NCBI RefSeq assembly: GCF_014863605.1
Contig: NZ_CP062252.1
Span: 3,109,001-3,173,000 of the forward strand
Direction of reading: 5' to 3'
From: Pseudomonas allokribbensis
GTDB lineage: Bacteria; Pseudomonadota; Gammaproteobacteria; Pseudomonadales; Pseudomonadaceae
Length of the DNA stretch: 64,000 nucleotides
The notes beneath the pieces are model-generated. The model saw only the letters and a list, made by a program, of their open reading frames with translations. It had not been told where the DNA came from and did not search any database. This document shows positions 44,732-52,943 of this stretch, in pieces (position 1 is the stretch's first letter; every line of letters starts with the position of its first letter). A program made the position numbers and the translations under genes.

Positions 44732-45130
44732 TTAATGCGCACTCCTTGAGCGACATTTTTAGCGTATTGATATTTTGTATCCCCGCTTTCTTGCGGTCGG
44801 GATGAAATCCGGCGCATATCATAACGTGATGACAGGCATTCGTCGCGGCAACTATTTTTTGCAATGGTGAAGAACAATTGGGCTCTTGCCAGGCTGGGGG
44901 GCACTCCCGGAGGGCCCTCCATGTCTCACTCGGCAGCAGTTGCTGTGAATTCTCCCGGACGCCCGCGCCAAAGCCTGCGTTTTTGTGTCCGCCCTCAACG
45001 CGGCGATGTAGCGTTATCAGATTGTCGGGGCCAAAAGATCTACCACGTTCCTCGCTCAAGTTGGCCAAAAGTCTGGGTAGTTGGTGGGGGCACGGCAACC
45101 AGGGTTGTAAAAACTAAAGGATCCTGCTCA

Positions 45131-45417
45131 GACAACCGGGACCATGCATCGGTTATCGACCCAAGCGGCGTTCCGGGCGTGCTCAACGGTGACAGAGGTT
45201 ACTGGAACCCTGGTCCTGCATTGCCACCTGGCATTCAGAAAAATCTGGCGCGCGGAAAGCCTCTTCCGCCAGGTATCGCTAAAAAACTGGATGGCGACTT
45301 GTGGGGCGGTTGCCTCACGACGATGGGTAGGAATGGCAGCAGGCGGGAACAGGCCTGACTCTGGTGGCTGTCGCAAGCAGGATTATCTACGAAGTTCTAA
45401 ATGGTGCTTTCGATTAG
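45131..45417 (+). pseudogene. CigR-family (RcnB-like) protein, disrupted by a frameshift and an internal stop
   Basis: One frame encodes VPGVLNGDRGYWNPGPALPP followed by GIQKNLARGKPLPPGIAKKLDG, the signature of CigR-family membrane-anchored proteins. Near 45297 the reading must move by one base; it then continues LVGRLPHDDG, a TAG stop (45328-45330) and EWQQAGTGLTLVAVASRIIY, ending EVLNGAFD with TAG at 45415. Intact relatives have a Tyr where the TAG stands, as I recall. The N-terminal half with the signal peptide cannot be traced confidently upstream of 45131, so 44732-45130 is probably its scrambled remains. Confidence 0.75.
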
Positions 45418-45598
45418 TCCGGTCTTGTTCTATTCGATTTGAATCTTGTTTGACCATTTCAAATGGGAAGTGAAAGCAATGCATTCTCACCCACTTTATA
45501 TGTGAGGTGTTGCTGTCTCCGCTTATCGCTTGTGGTTGAACTGGATGACACTGCGCGAGTCCTAGAGGGCAGTAAAATCAACCCTTGTGGATGCCATC

Positions 45599-46075
45599 AT
45601 GCATGTTAAAAAGAAAAACCTCGTTGTCGTCATGTCGTGCGTAATGATGTTTGCGGCGGCGCCGTTATTGCCTGCTGAACTGTCCATCGTGGCTTCTGCC
45701 TTTGCCAAGGATGGTGGTGGTCATGGCGGTGGTGGCGGTGGCGGAGCAGGCGGTGGTGGCGGTCACGGCGGCGGTGTTGGCGGTGCTGGACATGGAGGCG
45801 ACAGTGCGGGGCACTCAGCCAGCGCCTCCAACAATGGCCGCGCCGAAGGCCAGGAGGCGGACCATGCCGGCAGGGCCGTTCGGGATCACGGCGTGAGTGG
45901 CCAACACACCGGACGTGATCACAACACTGACCGTGGGCACGGAACAGCGACCTCGGGTGTCGCGCACTCTAAAGCCACACGGGGCTTGTCGAAGGCCACG
46001 GCGATCTCGGCCACAACGCCAGGCGATCACAACACCAAGGGATTGAGCAAGGCCAGCCTTTCAACCTCCAAATAA
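45599..46075 (+). CDS. Exported glycine/histidine-rich protein of unknown function
   Basis: 158 residues from the ATG at 45599 (a GTG four codons upstream is also possible). A signal peptide MHVKKKNLVVVMSCVMMFAA is followed by AAPLLPAELSIVASAFAKDG and a tract of about 35 Gly with interspersed His, then a His/Asp/Ser/Thr-rich tail (DHGVSGQHTGRDHNTDRGHG, ending KGLSKASLSTSK). No ribosome site is obvious. It resembles nothing I can name; the Gly-His composition is reminiscent of structural or metal-binding surface proteins. A hairpin terminator follows about 100 bases later. Confidence 0.6.
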   Translation: MHVKKKNLVVVMSCVMMFAAAPLLPAELSIVASAFAKDGGGHGGGGGGGAGGGGGHGGGVGGAGHGGDSAGHSASASNNGRAEGQEADHAGRAVRDHGVSGQHTGRDHNTDRGHGTATSGVAHSKATRGLSKATAISATTPGDHNTKGLSKASLSTSK

Positions 46076-46175
46076 ACGCGGTTCGCTACTCACCAGGCCT
46101 TCGTACTTCGTTGAGCGTTTGGCCTGGCGGTACACCCTGATCGCGCGTCTCCCTTTCCAGCACTCTCGTCCAGGC

Positions 46176-46210
46176 ACCCGCGCCATCTAAACGTTGTGGC
46201 GCGGGTTTTC
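46176..46210 (+). terminator. Rho-independent terminator after the Gly/His-rich gene
   Basis: Stem ACCCGCGCCA / TGGCGCGGGT followed by TTT; loop of about eleven bases. Confidence 0.7.
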
Positions 46211-46469
46211 GCTCGTCTGGTAGAAAAGCGATGAGTCCGGCACCTGAATGCTCAGAGGCAAACTCTGCAGCGGCTCTTTGATTTCCTCGATTTTGTTCCA
46301 GGAGATCCAATCCTCAAGCTTCAGTCAGGTGCCGCGTCTGGCCCGCTGTCTCCACGTCCTCTCGTCAAACTCGATCTGCTGTAGCGCTGATGCGACAGGC
46401 ACGGCTCACTGGCGTGAAGCCTCCGCGGTTGCCATTTGGCAGATTCAGCGGACAGTTTTTCACAGATGA

Positions 46470-46502
46470 GGTTCACCTTTGGTTACAAAGTATGGCTAAA
46501 AT
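46470..46502 (+). promoter_or_regulatory. Candidate PhoP box and -10 of lpxO
   Basis: GGTTCA-CCTTT-GGTTAC (46470-46486) matches the PhoP direct repeat GGTTTA-N5-GGTTTA at 5/6 and 4/6 positions. Ten bases later TAAAAT (46497-46502) is a 5/6 match to the -10 hexamer. This is close to the geometry of PhoP-activated promoters where the box replaces the -35. Confidence 0.5.
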
Positions 46503-46636
46503 GCCATCCGATCACCCAATAGCCGCTAACGGCATGGGCTCAAGGAAGTGCCACCGGGATAGTATTTGTATTCATGCCACTGCATCAGACCCTGGGCCAC
46601 CGGCCGGCAGGCGCGCAGTTTGTTCACTTTTGACGT

Positions 46637-47548
46637 GTGACGATTTCCGTGAAACTCATCATTGCTGCTATTTATGTCATTTCCATTGCATACGTTCACT
46701 TGCGCGGTCGTGTGCGCCACAAACTGGGCCGCCAGCTGAGCGATCACTCGACGTTTCTGGCGCCGATCAACTGCTTCCTTTATCTGTTTTCGAAGAATCC
46801 GAACAAGCCCTACCTTGATCCGAAGGATTTTCCCGATCTGAGCCCGTTGCAGGCTCATTGGGAGGAAATCCGCGAGGAAGGGCAGAAACTGCTGCGTGCC
46901 GGCGAGATCAAGCGTTCGAACCAGTACGACGATGTCGGCTTCAACTCCTTCTTCAAGACCGGCTGGAAGCGCTTCTACCTGAAATGGTACGGCGACAGCC
47001 ACCCGTCGGCGTTGCAGCTGTGCCCGCGCACCACTGAACTGGTGCAGAGCATCGGTTCGATCAAGGCCGCGATGTTCGCTGAACTGCCGCCCGGCTCGAA
47101 ACTGGTTCGTCACCGCGACCCGTATGCCGGTTCCTACCGTTATCACCTGGGCCTGGAAACGCCAAACGACGCCGGTTGCTACATCAACGTCGACGGCGAG
47201 AACTATCACTGGCGCGACGGCGAAGCGGTGATGTTCGACGAGACTTACATTCATTACGCCGAAAACACCACCGACAAGAACCGCATCATTCTGTTCTGCG
47301 ATGTCGAGCGTCCAATGAAGTATCGCTGGGCGGCCGCGTTCAACGGCTGGTTCAGCCGTACCGTGATGTCGGCAGCCGGTGCGCCGAACGATGCGGGTGA
47401 CCGCACCGGCGGTATCAACCGCTTGTTTACCAAGATCTACAAGATTCGCCTGCGCGGCAAAGAGCTGAAAAAGCGCAATCGCAAGCTCTACTACCTGGAA
47501 AAGTGGGCGATCTTCGGCGGTCTGCTGGCGATCTTCATTCTGATCTGA
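46637..47548 (+). CDS. lpxO: Lipid A hydroxylase LpxO (Fe(II)/2-oxoglutarate dioxygenase)
   Basis: 303 residues of the aspartyl/asparaginyl beta-hydroxylase family with an N-terminal membrane segment (MTISVKLIIAAIYVISIAYV) and a C-terminal one (WAIFGGLLAIFILI). Iron ligands are His159 and Asp161 in KLVRHRDPYAGSYRYHLGLE and His206 in ETYIHYAENTTDKNRIILF, with Arg216 for 2-oxoglutarate. It adds a 2-hydroxyl to the secondary acyl chain of lipid A at the inner membrane. The start is GTG at 46637; a GTG at 46649 is the alternative. In enterobacteria lpxO is under PhoP-PhoQ, which fits the box found upstream. Confidence 0.88.
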   Translation: MTISVKLIIAAIYVISIAYVHLRGRVRHKLGRQLSDHSTFLAPINCFLYLFSKNPNKPYLDPKDFPDLSPLQAHWEEIREEGQKLLRAGEIKRSNQYDDVGFNSFFKTGWKRFYLKWYGDSHPSALQLCPRTTELVQSIGSIKAAMFAELPPGSKLVRHRDPYAGSYRYHLGLETPNDAGCYINVDGENYHWRDGEAVMFDETYIHYAENTTDKNRIILFCDVERPMKYRWAAAFNGWFSRTVMSAAGAPNDAGDRTGGINRLFTKIYKIRLRGKELKKRNRKLYYLEKWAIFGGLLAIFILI

Positions 47549-47588
47549 TGAATCGGGCGACTGTTGAAAGACAGTCGCCCGATTTCAT
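47549..47588. terminator. Bidirectional terminator between lpxO and ku
   Basis: Fourteen-base perfect stem AATCGGGCGACTGT / ACAGTCGCCCGATT with a TGAAAG loop, between convergent genes. Confidence 0.92.
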
Positions 47589-48449
47589 TTACGAGGCCCT
47601 TTTGGTTTTTTTGGCCGCCGTTGTCTTGCTGGCAGCCTTGGCCTTCGATTTGGCGGCAGTCTTGCCACCCAGGCTGCGCTTGAGCAGCTCCGTCAGATCG
47701 ATCACATCAGCAGATTTACGCTCTTCATCGCCGTCAACGGTCTCAACGTCCTCGATCTTGCCTTCATGGGCCTTTTTGTCCACCAGGGCCATGATCTTTT
47801 CTTCGAATGCGTCGGTGTAATCTTCGGGCTTCCAGTCGGCGCTCATGTCTTCAACAAGCCGTTTGGCCATGTCCAGCTCGGCTTTGGCCAGTTGCGGTTT
47901 GGTCACTTCGCTACCCAGCGCCAGCTCGTCCAGGCTGCGTACTTCCTGCGGCCAGCGCAGTTTCACCAACACCAGTGCCGAATCCAGTGGCATCAACGCC
48001 GCCAGATACTGGCGGGTGTGTAGAACCACGCGGGCGAGGGCGACCTTTTGGGTTTTGCTCAGGGTTTCGCGCAATAACGCGTAGACCTTGCCACCGCGCT
48101 TGTCCGGGGCCAGGTAGTAGGGCGTGTCGATGTTTTGCAGCGGAATCTGCTCGCTGTCGACGAAGGCGAAGATGTCGATGGTCTGGGTCGAAACCGGGTG
48201 CGCCGAACGGATTTCCTCCTCGCTGAGCACCACATAGCGACCTTTTTCGAACTGCACGCCTTTGACGATGTGCTCTTTGGTGACTTCCTTGCCGGTGATC
48301 TTGTTGACCCGTTTATAGCCAACCGGGTCCATGCTGCGGCTGTCCAGCCAGTCGAAATCCACGCCCCGGGATGAGGTTGCCGAGACCAGCGCCACGGGGA
48401 TGTGCACCAGACCGAAACTGATTGCGCCTTTCCAGATTGCCCGAGCCAT
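47589..48449 (-). CDS. ku: Ku protein, non-homologous end joining
   Basis: 286 residues from the ATG at 48449 (CGGAGAA upstream). The prokaryotic Ku core is clear: MARAIWKGAISFGLVHIPVA, then KEVTKEHIVKGVQFEKGRYV and ALMPLDSALVLVKLRWPQEV; the C-terminus is Lys/Ala-rich (AKSKAKAASKTTAAKKTKRA), as in Ku proteins whose tail binds DNA. Ku forms a homodimeric ring on broken ends and recruits LigD. No ligD is within the window, so that partner must be elsewhere. Confidence 0.92.
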   Translation of the reverse strand: MARAIWKGAISFGLVHIPVALVSATSSRGVDFDWLDSRSMDPVGYKRVNKITGKEVTKEHIVKGVQFEKGRYVVLSEEEIRSAHPVSTQTIDIFAFVDSEQIPLQNIDTPYYLAPDKRGGKVYALLRETLSKTQKVALARVVLHTRQYLAALMPLDSALVLVKLRWPQEVRSLDELALGSEVTKPQLAKAELDMAKRLVEDMSADWKPEDYTDAFEEKIMALVDKKAHEGKIEDVETVDGDEERKSADVIDLTELLKRSLGGKTAAKSKAKAASKTTAAKKTKRAS

Positions 48450-48640
48450 GGTGACGTTCTCCGAGTGATGTTCGGGTGACCCGTGGCCCGGCGCAAAAGT
48501 TTCCACTGTCTGCGGGGGAAGGCGGGAGACAGGTCAAACCGTGTTACACCTTGTTTATCGATGACGGGTTAACAAATCCGAACCCTCGGCGTAGCGTGGA
48601 CTCGAAGGCTCTATTCCACGCGCACCGAGAGAGGCCGTCC

Positions 48641-48964
48641 ATGAACCGTTTTCTGCTTGGCATCGCGTTGCTGGCCCTCAGTGGCGGGCTGGTTCACGCC
48701 GATGCGCTGTTGCTGGCGCAAAGTCCGACCGGCAACAGCAACAATCCTTACAACAGCCCGATTCACCGGGCCAATCCCAACAGCATGCAGGGTACGCAAC
48801 CGGCCAATCCGGTGATCCGCGGGCCGAATACCGTTCCTGTACCTCGACCGCCCACCGTGGAAAACGGTGGCATCGGCAATGGCCAGCCTCTGCGTTCAGT
48901 GCCGAGTACACCGCCGAAATTCATTCCCAACCCACCCGCCCGTGACGGCGAGAGCAACCGTTGA
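48641..48964 (+). CDS. Small exported Asn/Pro-rich protein of unknown function
   Basis: 107 residues. Signal peptide MNRFLLGIALLALSGGLVHA, then a low-complexity mature part rich in Asn and Pro (SPTGNSNNPYNSPIHRANPN, later PRPPTVENGGIGNGQPLRSV, end PARDGESNR). AGAGAGG lies before the ATG. Probably disordered and periplasmic or secreted. It is followed after about 50 bases by the sugar dehydrogenase gene on the same strand, but no joint role is evident. Confidence 0.7.
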   Translation: MNRFLLGIALLALSGGLVHADALLLAQSPTGNSNNPYNSPIHRANPNSMQGTQPANPVIRGPNTVPVPRPPTVENGGIGNGQPLRSVPSTPPKFIPNPPARDGESNR

Positions 48965-49014
48965 ATGGCAGAACCGTTTCTGCCAGCCCTTCAATCGAAC
49001 AAAAGGAATCGTGC

Positions 49015-50160
49015 ATGTTGCGTAAAACCCTTTTAGCCGGCCTGTGTGCCAGCGCAGTGATCTGCAGCCCGGCATTCGCTGCCGCCTCGAAGGAACTGCA
49101 AAGCGAACAGGGGACCCTCGAAGTCACCACCATTACGCAGGGGCTTGAGCATCCATGGGCCTTGGCGTTCTTGCCGGATCGTCAGGGCATGCTGGTGACA
49201 GAACGCTCTGGCAACCTGCGGGTAGTGGGCGTGGACGGCAAACGATCGGCGCCCATCGAGGGCGTTCCGAAGGTCTGGGCCAAGGGGCAGGGCGGATTGC
49301 TGGACGTGGTGCTGTCGCCGGACTTCAAACAGGATCGGCTGGTGTACCTGTCCTACGCCGAGGGCGGTGGCGCCGGTGACAAAGCGGGGACTGCGGTCGG
49401 ACGCGGACGCCTGTCGGATGACCTGAAAACCCTCAAGGACTTCACTGTTATTTTCCGTCAGGAACCGAAGCTGTCGGTCGGTAATCACTTTGGCTCGCGG
49501 CTGGTGTTCGACCGTGACGGTTATCTGTTCATCACCCTCGGCGAAAACAACGACCGGCCAACTGCACAGGATCTGGACAAATTGCAGGGCAAAGTCGTGC
49601 GGATCTATCCGGACGGCAAGGTGCCGGATGACAACCCGTTTGTCGGTCAGTCCGGTGTACGTCCGGAGATCTGGTCCTATGGCCATCGCAACCCGCAGGG
49701 TGCGGCGCTCAATCCATGGACCGGCACGTTGTGGGAGAACGAACACGGCCCGCGCGGTGGCGACGAGGTGAACATCATCGAGCGCGGGAAAAACTACGGC
49801 TGGCCGTTGGCAACCCACGGCATCAACTACTCGATGCAGCCCATTCCGGAAGCCCAGGGTAAAACCGTTGAAGGCACTGTCGCTCCGCATCACGTCTGGG
49901 AAAAATCACCCGGTGTCACCGGCATGGCGTTCTACGATGCCGATCGCTTCAAACCCTGGCAGCACAACGTATTCATCGGCGCACTGGCCACTCAGGAGCT
50001 GATCCGTTTGCAGTTTGACGGCGACAAGGTGGTGCATGAGGAGCGTTTGCTGGGCGATCTGAAACAACGTATCCGTGATGTACGCCAGGGGCCGGATGGT
50101 TACCTGTATGTGCTGACAGATGAGTCCGACGGCTCGCTGTACAAGGTCGGACTCAAATGA
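49015..50160 (+). CDS. PQQ-dependent soluble aldose sugar dehydrogenase (YliI-like)
   Basis: 381 residues with a signal peptide (MLRKTLLAGLCASAVICSPA, cleavage after AFA). The six-bladed propeller of the GSDH family is recognisable: LEHPWALAFLPDRQGMLVTE, FKQDRLVYLSYAEGGG, LSVGNHFGSRLVFDRDGYLF, SYGHRNPQGAALNP, NEHGPRGGDEVNIIERGKNY and GWPLATHG. It oxidises aldoses in the periplasm using pyrroloquinoline quinone. AAAAGGAA precedes the ATG at 49015. The 3' end lies five bases from the convergent GNAT-C39 gene without a terminator. Confidence 0.88.
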   Translation: MLRKTLLAGLCASAVICSPAFAAASKELQSEQGTLEVTTITQGLEHPWALAFLPDRQGMLVTERSGNLRVVGVDGKRSAPIEGVPKVWAKGQGGLLDVVLSPDFKQDRLVYLSYAEGGGAGDKAGTAVGRGRLSDDLKTLKDFTVIFRQEPKLSVGNHFGSRLVFDRDGYLFITLGENNDRPTAQDLDKLQGKVVRIYPDGKVPDDNPFVGQSGVRPEIWSYGHRNPQGAALNPWTGTLWENEHGPRGGDEVNIIERGKNYGWPLATHGINYSMQPIPEAQGKTVEGTVAPHHVWEKSPGVTGMAFYDADRFKPWQHNVFIGALATQELIRLQFDGDKVVHEERLLGDLKQRIRDVRQGPDGYLYVLTDESDGSLYKVGLK

Positions 50161-50165
50161 GCACT

Positions 50166-51269
50166 TCATGCGGGTGAGCGGGCGTAGAGCACTACCGCCG
50201 CCCGCAGCTTGCCGCGCCCGAAGCGGCACATTTTTTCGAACTCTCCATGGCTGACCGGCACATGCTGACAGTCCATGGGCTGGCGATGCTGGCTGTGGTC
50301 GACATCCGGGTCATGCAGGTAGACGAAATCTTCGTCGCAATCGGTGACGATTACCCAGTGCGGCGATTTGGAGCGGGTCAGACGATAGCTGCTGATCAGC
50401 ACCAACGGTTGTCCGCCTGCGCTGAGCTGCCTGGGTAAATCCAGCGTCGTGCCGATGATTTGATCAACGTCGGTGTCGTTCAGTTGTGCCATGAACTCGT
50501 CATGCACCAGGCGCATGACGTCTTTTTTATGCGCGTCGCGCACGCCGTCGAGAAACAGCGGCCCGGTCATGCTCAGTTGCAAACGCACGCGAAACCCTCG
50601 GCGCCATGCAGCCAATGCCAACCCTTGAGGGCTGCAACCGCCATGGCCGGCGGTCATGAACACGGTGGTCGCTTCACGCCAGAGCTGCAATTCCTCGCGG
50701 CGCTCCATCAAGCGTTCGGCTTGCAATGCGCCCATGGCCATCAGCAAACAGGCCGGACCACAGGTGAAATCGGTGGTTTGTCGGTAATAGGGCACCTTGA
50801 GGCTGCGCGAGTCGTGGTGTTGAAGGATGCGTTTTTCCAGGCGTAAGGCGTCCGCGTGGTCTTCGTAGTAGTCGTGAATCAGCGCAAAGCGCCGATAGCC
50901 ACTGCGTTCGTACAGCGCGATGGCGGCGGGGTTGTCGGTGCGCACCTCCAGTCGCAGGTAAGCGCAGTCGTGCTCAAGCGCACAGGCCTCGATGCGTTGC
51001 AGCATTTGCTTGCCCAGACCACCGCCCCGGGCTTCGGGGGAAATGGCGATGGAATACAACCGCGCAAGCGACGTGCCGCGATGGAACAGCACCAGCGCAT
51101 AACCCAGCAGTTGACCTTCGCGTTCGGCCACCAGCAACTGGCCGTGGGCGCGGGTAATCATCCATTGAAAGCTGCGGCGGGTGAGCCGGTCTGTGGTGAA
51201 GCAGTGCATTTCCAGTGCCAGCAGCGCCGGTAAATCATCAACTGTCGCCAAGCGAAAAACAGTGTTCAT
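50166..51269 (-). CDS. Fusion of a RimI-like GNAT acetyltransferase and a C39-like cysteine peptidase
   Basis: 367 residues. Residues 1-150 are a GNAT domain: FRLATVDDLPALLALEMHCF, acetyl-CoA loop SPEARGGGLGKQMLQRIE (79-95) and RTDNPAAIALYERSGYRRF, all like RimI. Residues 155-360 are a papain-like C39 domain: Cys170 in TTDFTCGPACLLMAMGAL, His304 in SKSPHWVIVTD and Asp320 in VYLHDPD. No membrane segment or signal peptide, so it is cytoplasmic. It is divergent (92 bases) from an RLAN-RimK ligase; this pair has been described in comparative genomics of ATP-grasp peptide ligases (Iyer and colleagues, 2009, from memory). Function is not known experimentally to me. Confidence 0.88.
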   Translation of the reverse strand: MNTVFRLATVDDLPALLALEMHCFTTDRLTRRSFQWMITRAHGQLLVAEREGQLLGYALVLFHRGTSLARLYSIAISPEARGGGLGKQMLQRIEACALEHDCAYLRLEVRTDNPAAIALYERSGYRRFALIHDYYEDHADALRLEKRILQHHDSRSLKVPYYRQTTDFTCGPACLLMAMGALQAERLMERREELQLWREATTVFMTAGHGGCSPQGLALAAWRRGFRVRLQLSMTGPLFLDGVRDAHKKDVMRLVHDEFMAQLNDTDVDQIIGTTLDLPRQLSAGGQPLVLISSYRLTRSKSPHWVIVTDCDEDFVYLHDPDVDHSQHRQPMDCQHVPVSHGEFEKMCRFGRGKLRAAVVLYARSPA

Positions 51270-51361
51270 ATGACCGCCGTAAAAGTTGCGTAACGAAACG
51301 GGACTTTCGAAAAAGTTCGTGCTTAATAGAAAAGGTCTTGTTCTCCAACGGATCAATTTCT

Positions 51362-52936
51362 ATGTCAGCGGTACAGGGTCATTGGCGCGAAGTATCCAAG
51401 CAAAGTTTGCCGGCGGCAACTTTTTTAAAACCGCAAATCAGAACTTCCAGTCAAGTGTTGATCATCGTCGAACGCAAGGAGGACTGGGCCTCCTACTTTC
51501 CCAGCGAAGACATCCTGACGGCGCAGGAGTACCTCGAACAACCCCCCGACAGCGAGCCGGGAAAACGGGTGCAGGTGATCAATCTGTGCCGCAGCTACAA
51601 GTATCTGGGTCACGGTTACTACTGCTCGTTGCTGGCCGAGGCCCGGGGCCACAAGGTGATTCCGTCGGTACGCACCATCAGCGAACTGACCCGTAAATCC
51701 CTCTATGGCCTGGCGCTGGATGATCTGGATAAAACCCTGGAAAAAGCCCTCAGCCATCACCTCTACAGTGATACCGAAGGTTTTACGCTGACACTTTATT
51801 TCGGCAGAACGCATATCGAGCCGTTGCAGGATCTGGCCCGACAATTGTTTGAAGTGTTTCCGTGTCCGATTCTGTTAGTTGAATTCCGTAGAACTAACGG
51901 TTGGCACATCGAAGGCATCAAGTCCGGTGCCCTGCACAAGTTGCGCGATGATCAGGAAGATCAGTTCGCCAACGCGCTGGACGGTTTCAGCCGCAAGATC
52001 TGGCGTGTACCGCGTTCGCCGCAAGTGGCGCGTTATGACCTGGCGATCCTGCACGATCCGCAGGAAGCCTTGCCGCCGTCCAACGCCCGTGCGCTGGAAA
52101 ACTTCGTGCGGGTCGGCAAAGGCATGGGTATCGATGTCGAACTGATCGAACGCAAGGACTACGCACGGCTGGCCGAATACGACGGCTTGCTGATCCGCGA
52201 GACCACCAGCGTCGACAACCACACCTACCGCTTCGCCAAGAAGGCAGAAAGCGAAGGGCTGGTGGTGATGGACGACCCGACGTCGATCCTGCGCTGCACG
52301 AACAAGGTCTATCTCACTGACCTGCTCAACAGCCATCAACTGGGCATGCCGGCCACGGAAATTCTCTACAAGGAACGACCGGAAGATTTTGAACGGGTCG
52401 GCGAACGCCTCGGTTTTCCGTTGGTGCTTAAGATCCCTGACGGCTGCTTCTCCCGGGGCGTGATCAAGGTCGAGAGCCAACAGGCACTGCTAGAAGCTAC
52501 CGCCGAGCTGTTCGAGCATTCGGTGCTGTTGCTGGCCCAGGAGTTTTTCTACACCGAGTACGACTGGCGCATCGGCGTACTCAATCGCAAACCGATCTTT
52601 GCCTGTCAGTACTTCATGTCCAAGGGCCATTGGCAGATCTACAACCACAAAGCCAAGGGCCAGGACGTCAACGGCGAGTGCCGCACGCTGGCGATCCACG
52701 AAGCGCCGCGTGCGGTGGTGGAACTGGCGGTGAAGACCGCCAATCTGATCGGCGACGGACTGTACGGCGTAGACCTGAAACAGGCCGGCGACAAGGTCGT
52801 AGTGATCGAGGTCAACGACAACCCAAATCTCGACGCCGGCATCGAAGACGCTTACTTGCAGGACGATCTGTATTCGCTGGTACTGGAGGAGTTCGTTAGG
52901 CGCCTGGAACTCAAACGCCGCGGCCAGGCCTGGTGA
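51362..52936 (+). CDS. RimK-type ATP-grasp amino acid ligase with an N-terminal RLAN domain
   Basis: 524 residues. The N-terminal part (about 30-190) is the RLAN domain, with the conserved stretch VINLCRSYKYLGHGYYCSLL (72-91). A pre-ATP-grasp region with DLAILHDPQEALPPSNARAL follows, and the ATP-grasp domain runs from about 330: LVLKIPDGCFSRGVIKVE, YDWRIGVLNRKPIFACQYFM and the Mg site VVVIEVNDNPNLDAGIED. Such enzymes form amide bonds between a carboxylate activated as acyl phosphate and an amino group, often adding Glu residues to a peptide or protein. The ATG at 51362 starts MSAVQGHWREVSK. The CorA-like gene follows seven bases later. Confidence 0.88.
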   Translation: MSAVQGHWREVSKQSLPAATFLKPQIRTSSQVLIIVERKEDWASYFPSEDILTAQEYLEQPPDSEPGKRVQVINLCRSYKYLGHGYYCSLLAEARGHKVIPSVRTISELTRKSLYGLALDDLDKTLEKALSHHLYSDTEGFTLTLYFGRTHIEPLQDLARQLFEVFPCPILLVEFRRTNGWHIEGIKSGALHKLRDDQEDQFANALDGFSRKIWRVPRSPQVARYDLAILHDPQEALPPSNARALENFVRVGKGMGIDVELIERKDYARLAEYDGLLIRETTSVDNHTYRFAKKAESEGLVVMDDPTSILRCTNKVYLTDLLNSHQLGMPATEILYKERPEDFERVGERLGFPLVLKIPDGCFSRGVIKVESQQALLEATAELFEHSVLLLAQEFFYTEYDWRIGVLNRKPIFACQYFMSKGHWQIYNHKAKGQDVNGECRTLAIHEAPRAVVELAVKTANLIGDGLYGVDLKQAGDKVVVIEVNDNPNLDAGIEDAYLQDDLYSLVLEEFVRRLELKRRGQAW

Positions 52937-52943
52937 CCGGCCG

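Larger units (their letters stand above)
46076..46636. other. Long intergenic region before lpxO
   Basis: 561 bases without a supported gene. It holds a terminator (46176-46210) and a candidate PhoP-type promoter (46470-46502). A 74-codon minus-strand open frame at 46086-46310 has no ribosome site and an improbable composition. Confidence 0.6.

Noticed and set aside
44607..45098. A 163-codon minus-strand frame through the decay zone
   Set aside because: It overlaps the start of the better supported 101-residue gene and has no family features; probably chance.
46086..46310. A 74-codon minus-strand frame
   Set aside because: No ribosome site, Arg/Pro-rich composition of a random GC-rich frame, and it spans a terminator hairpin.
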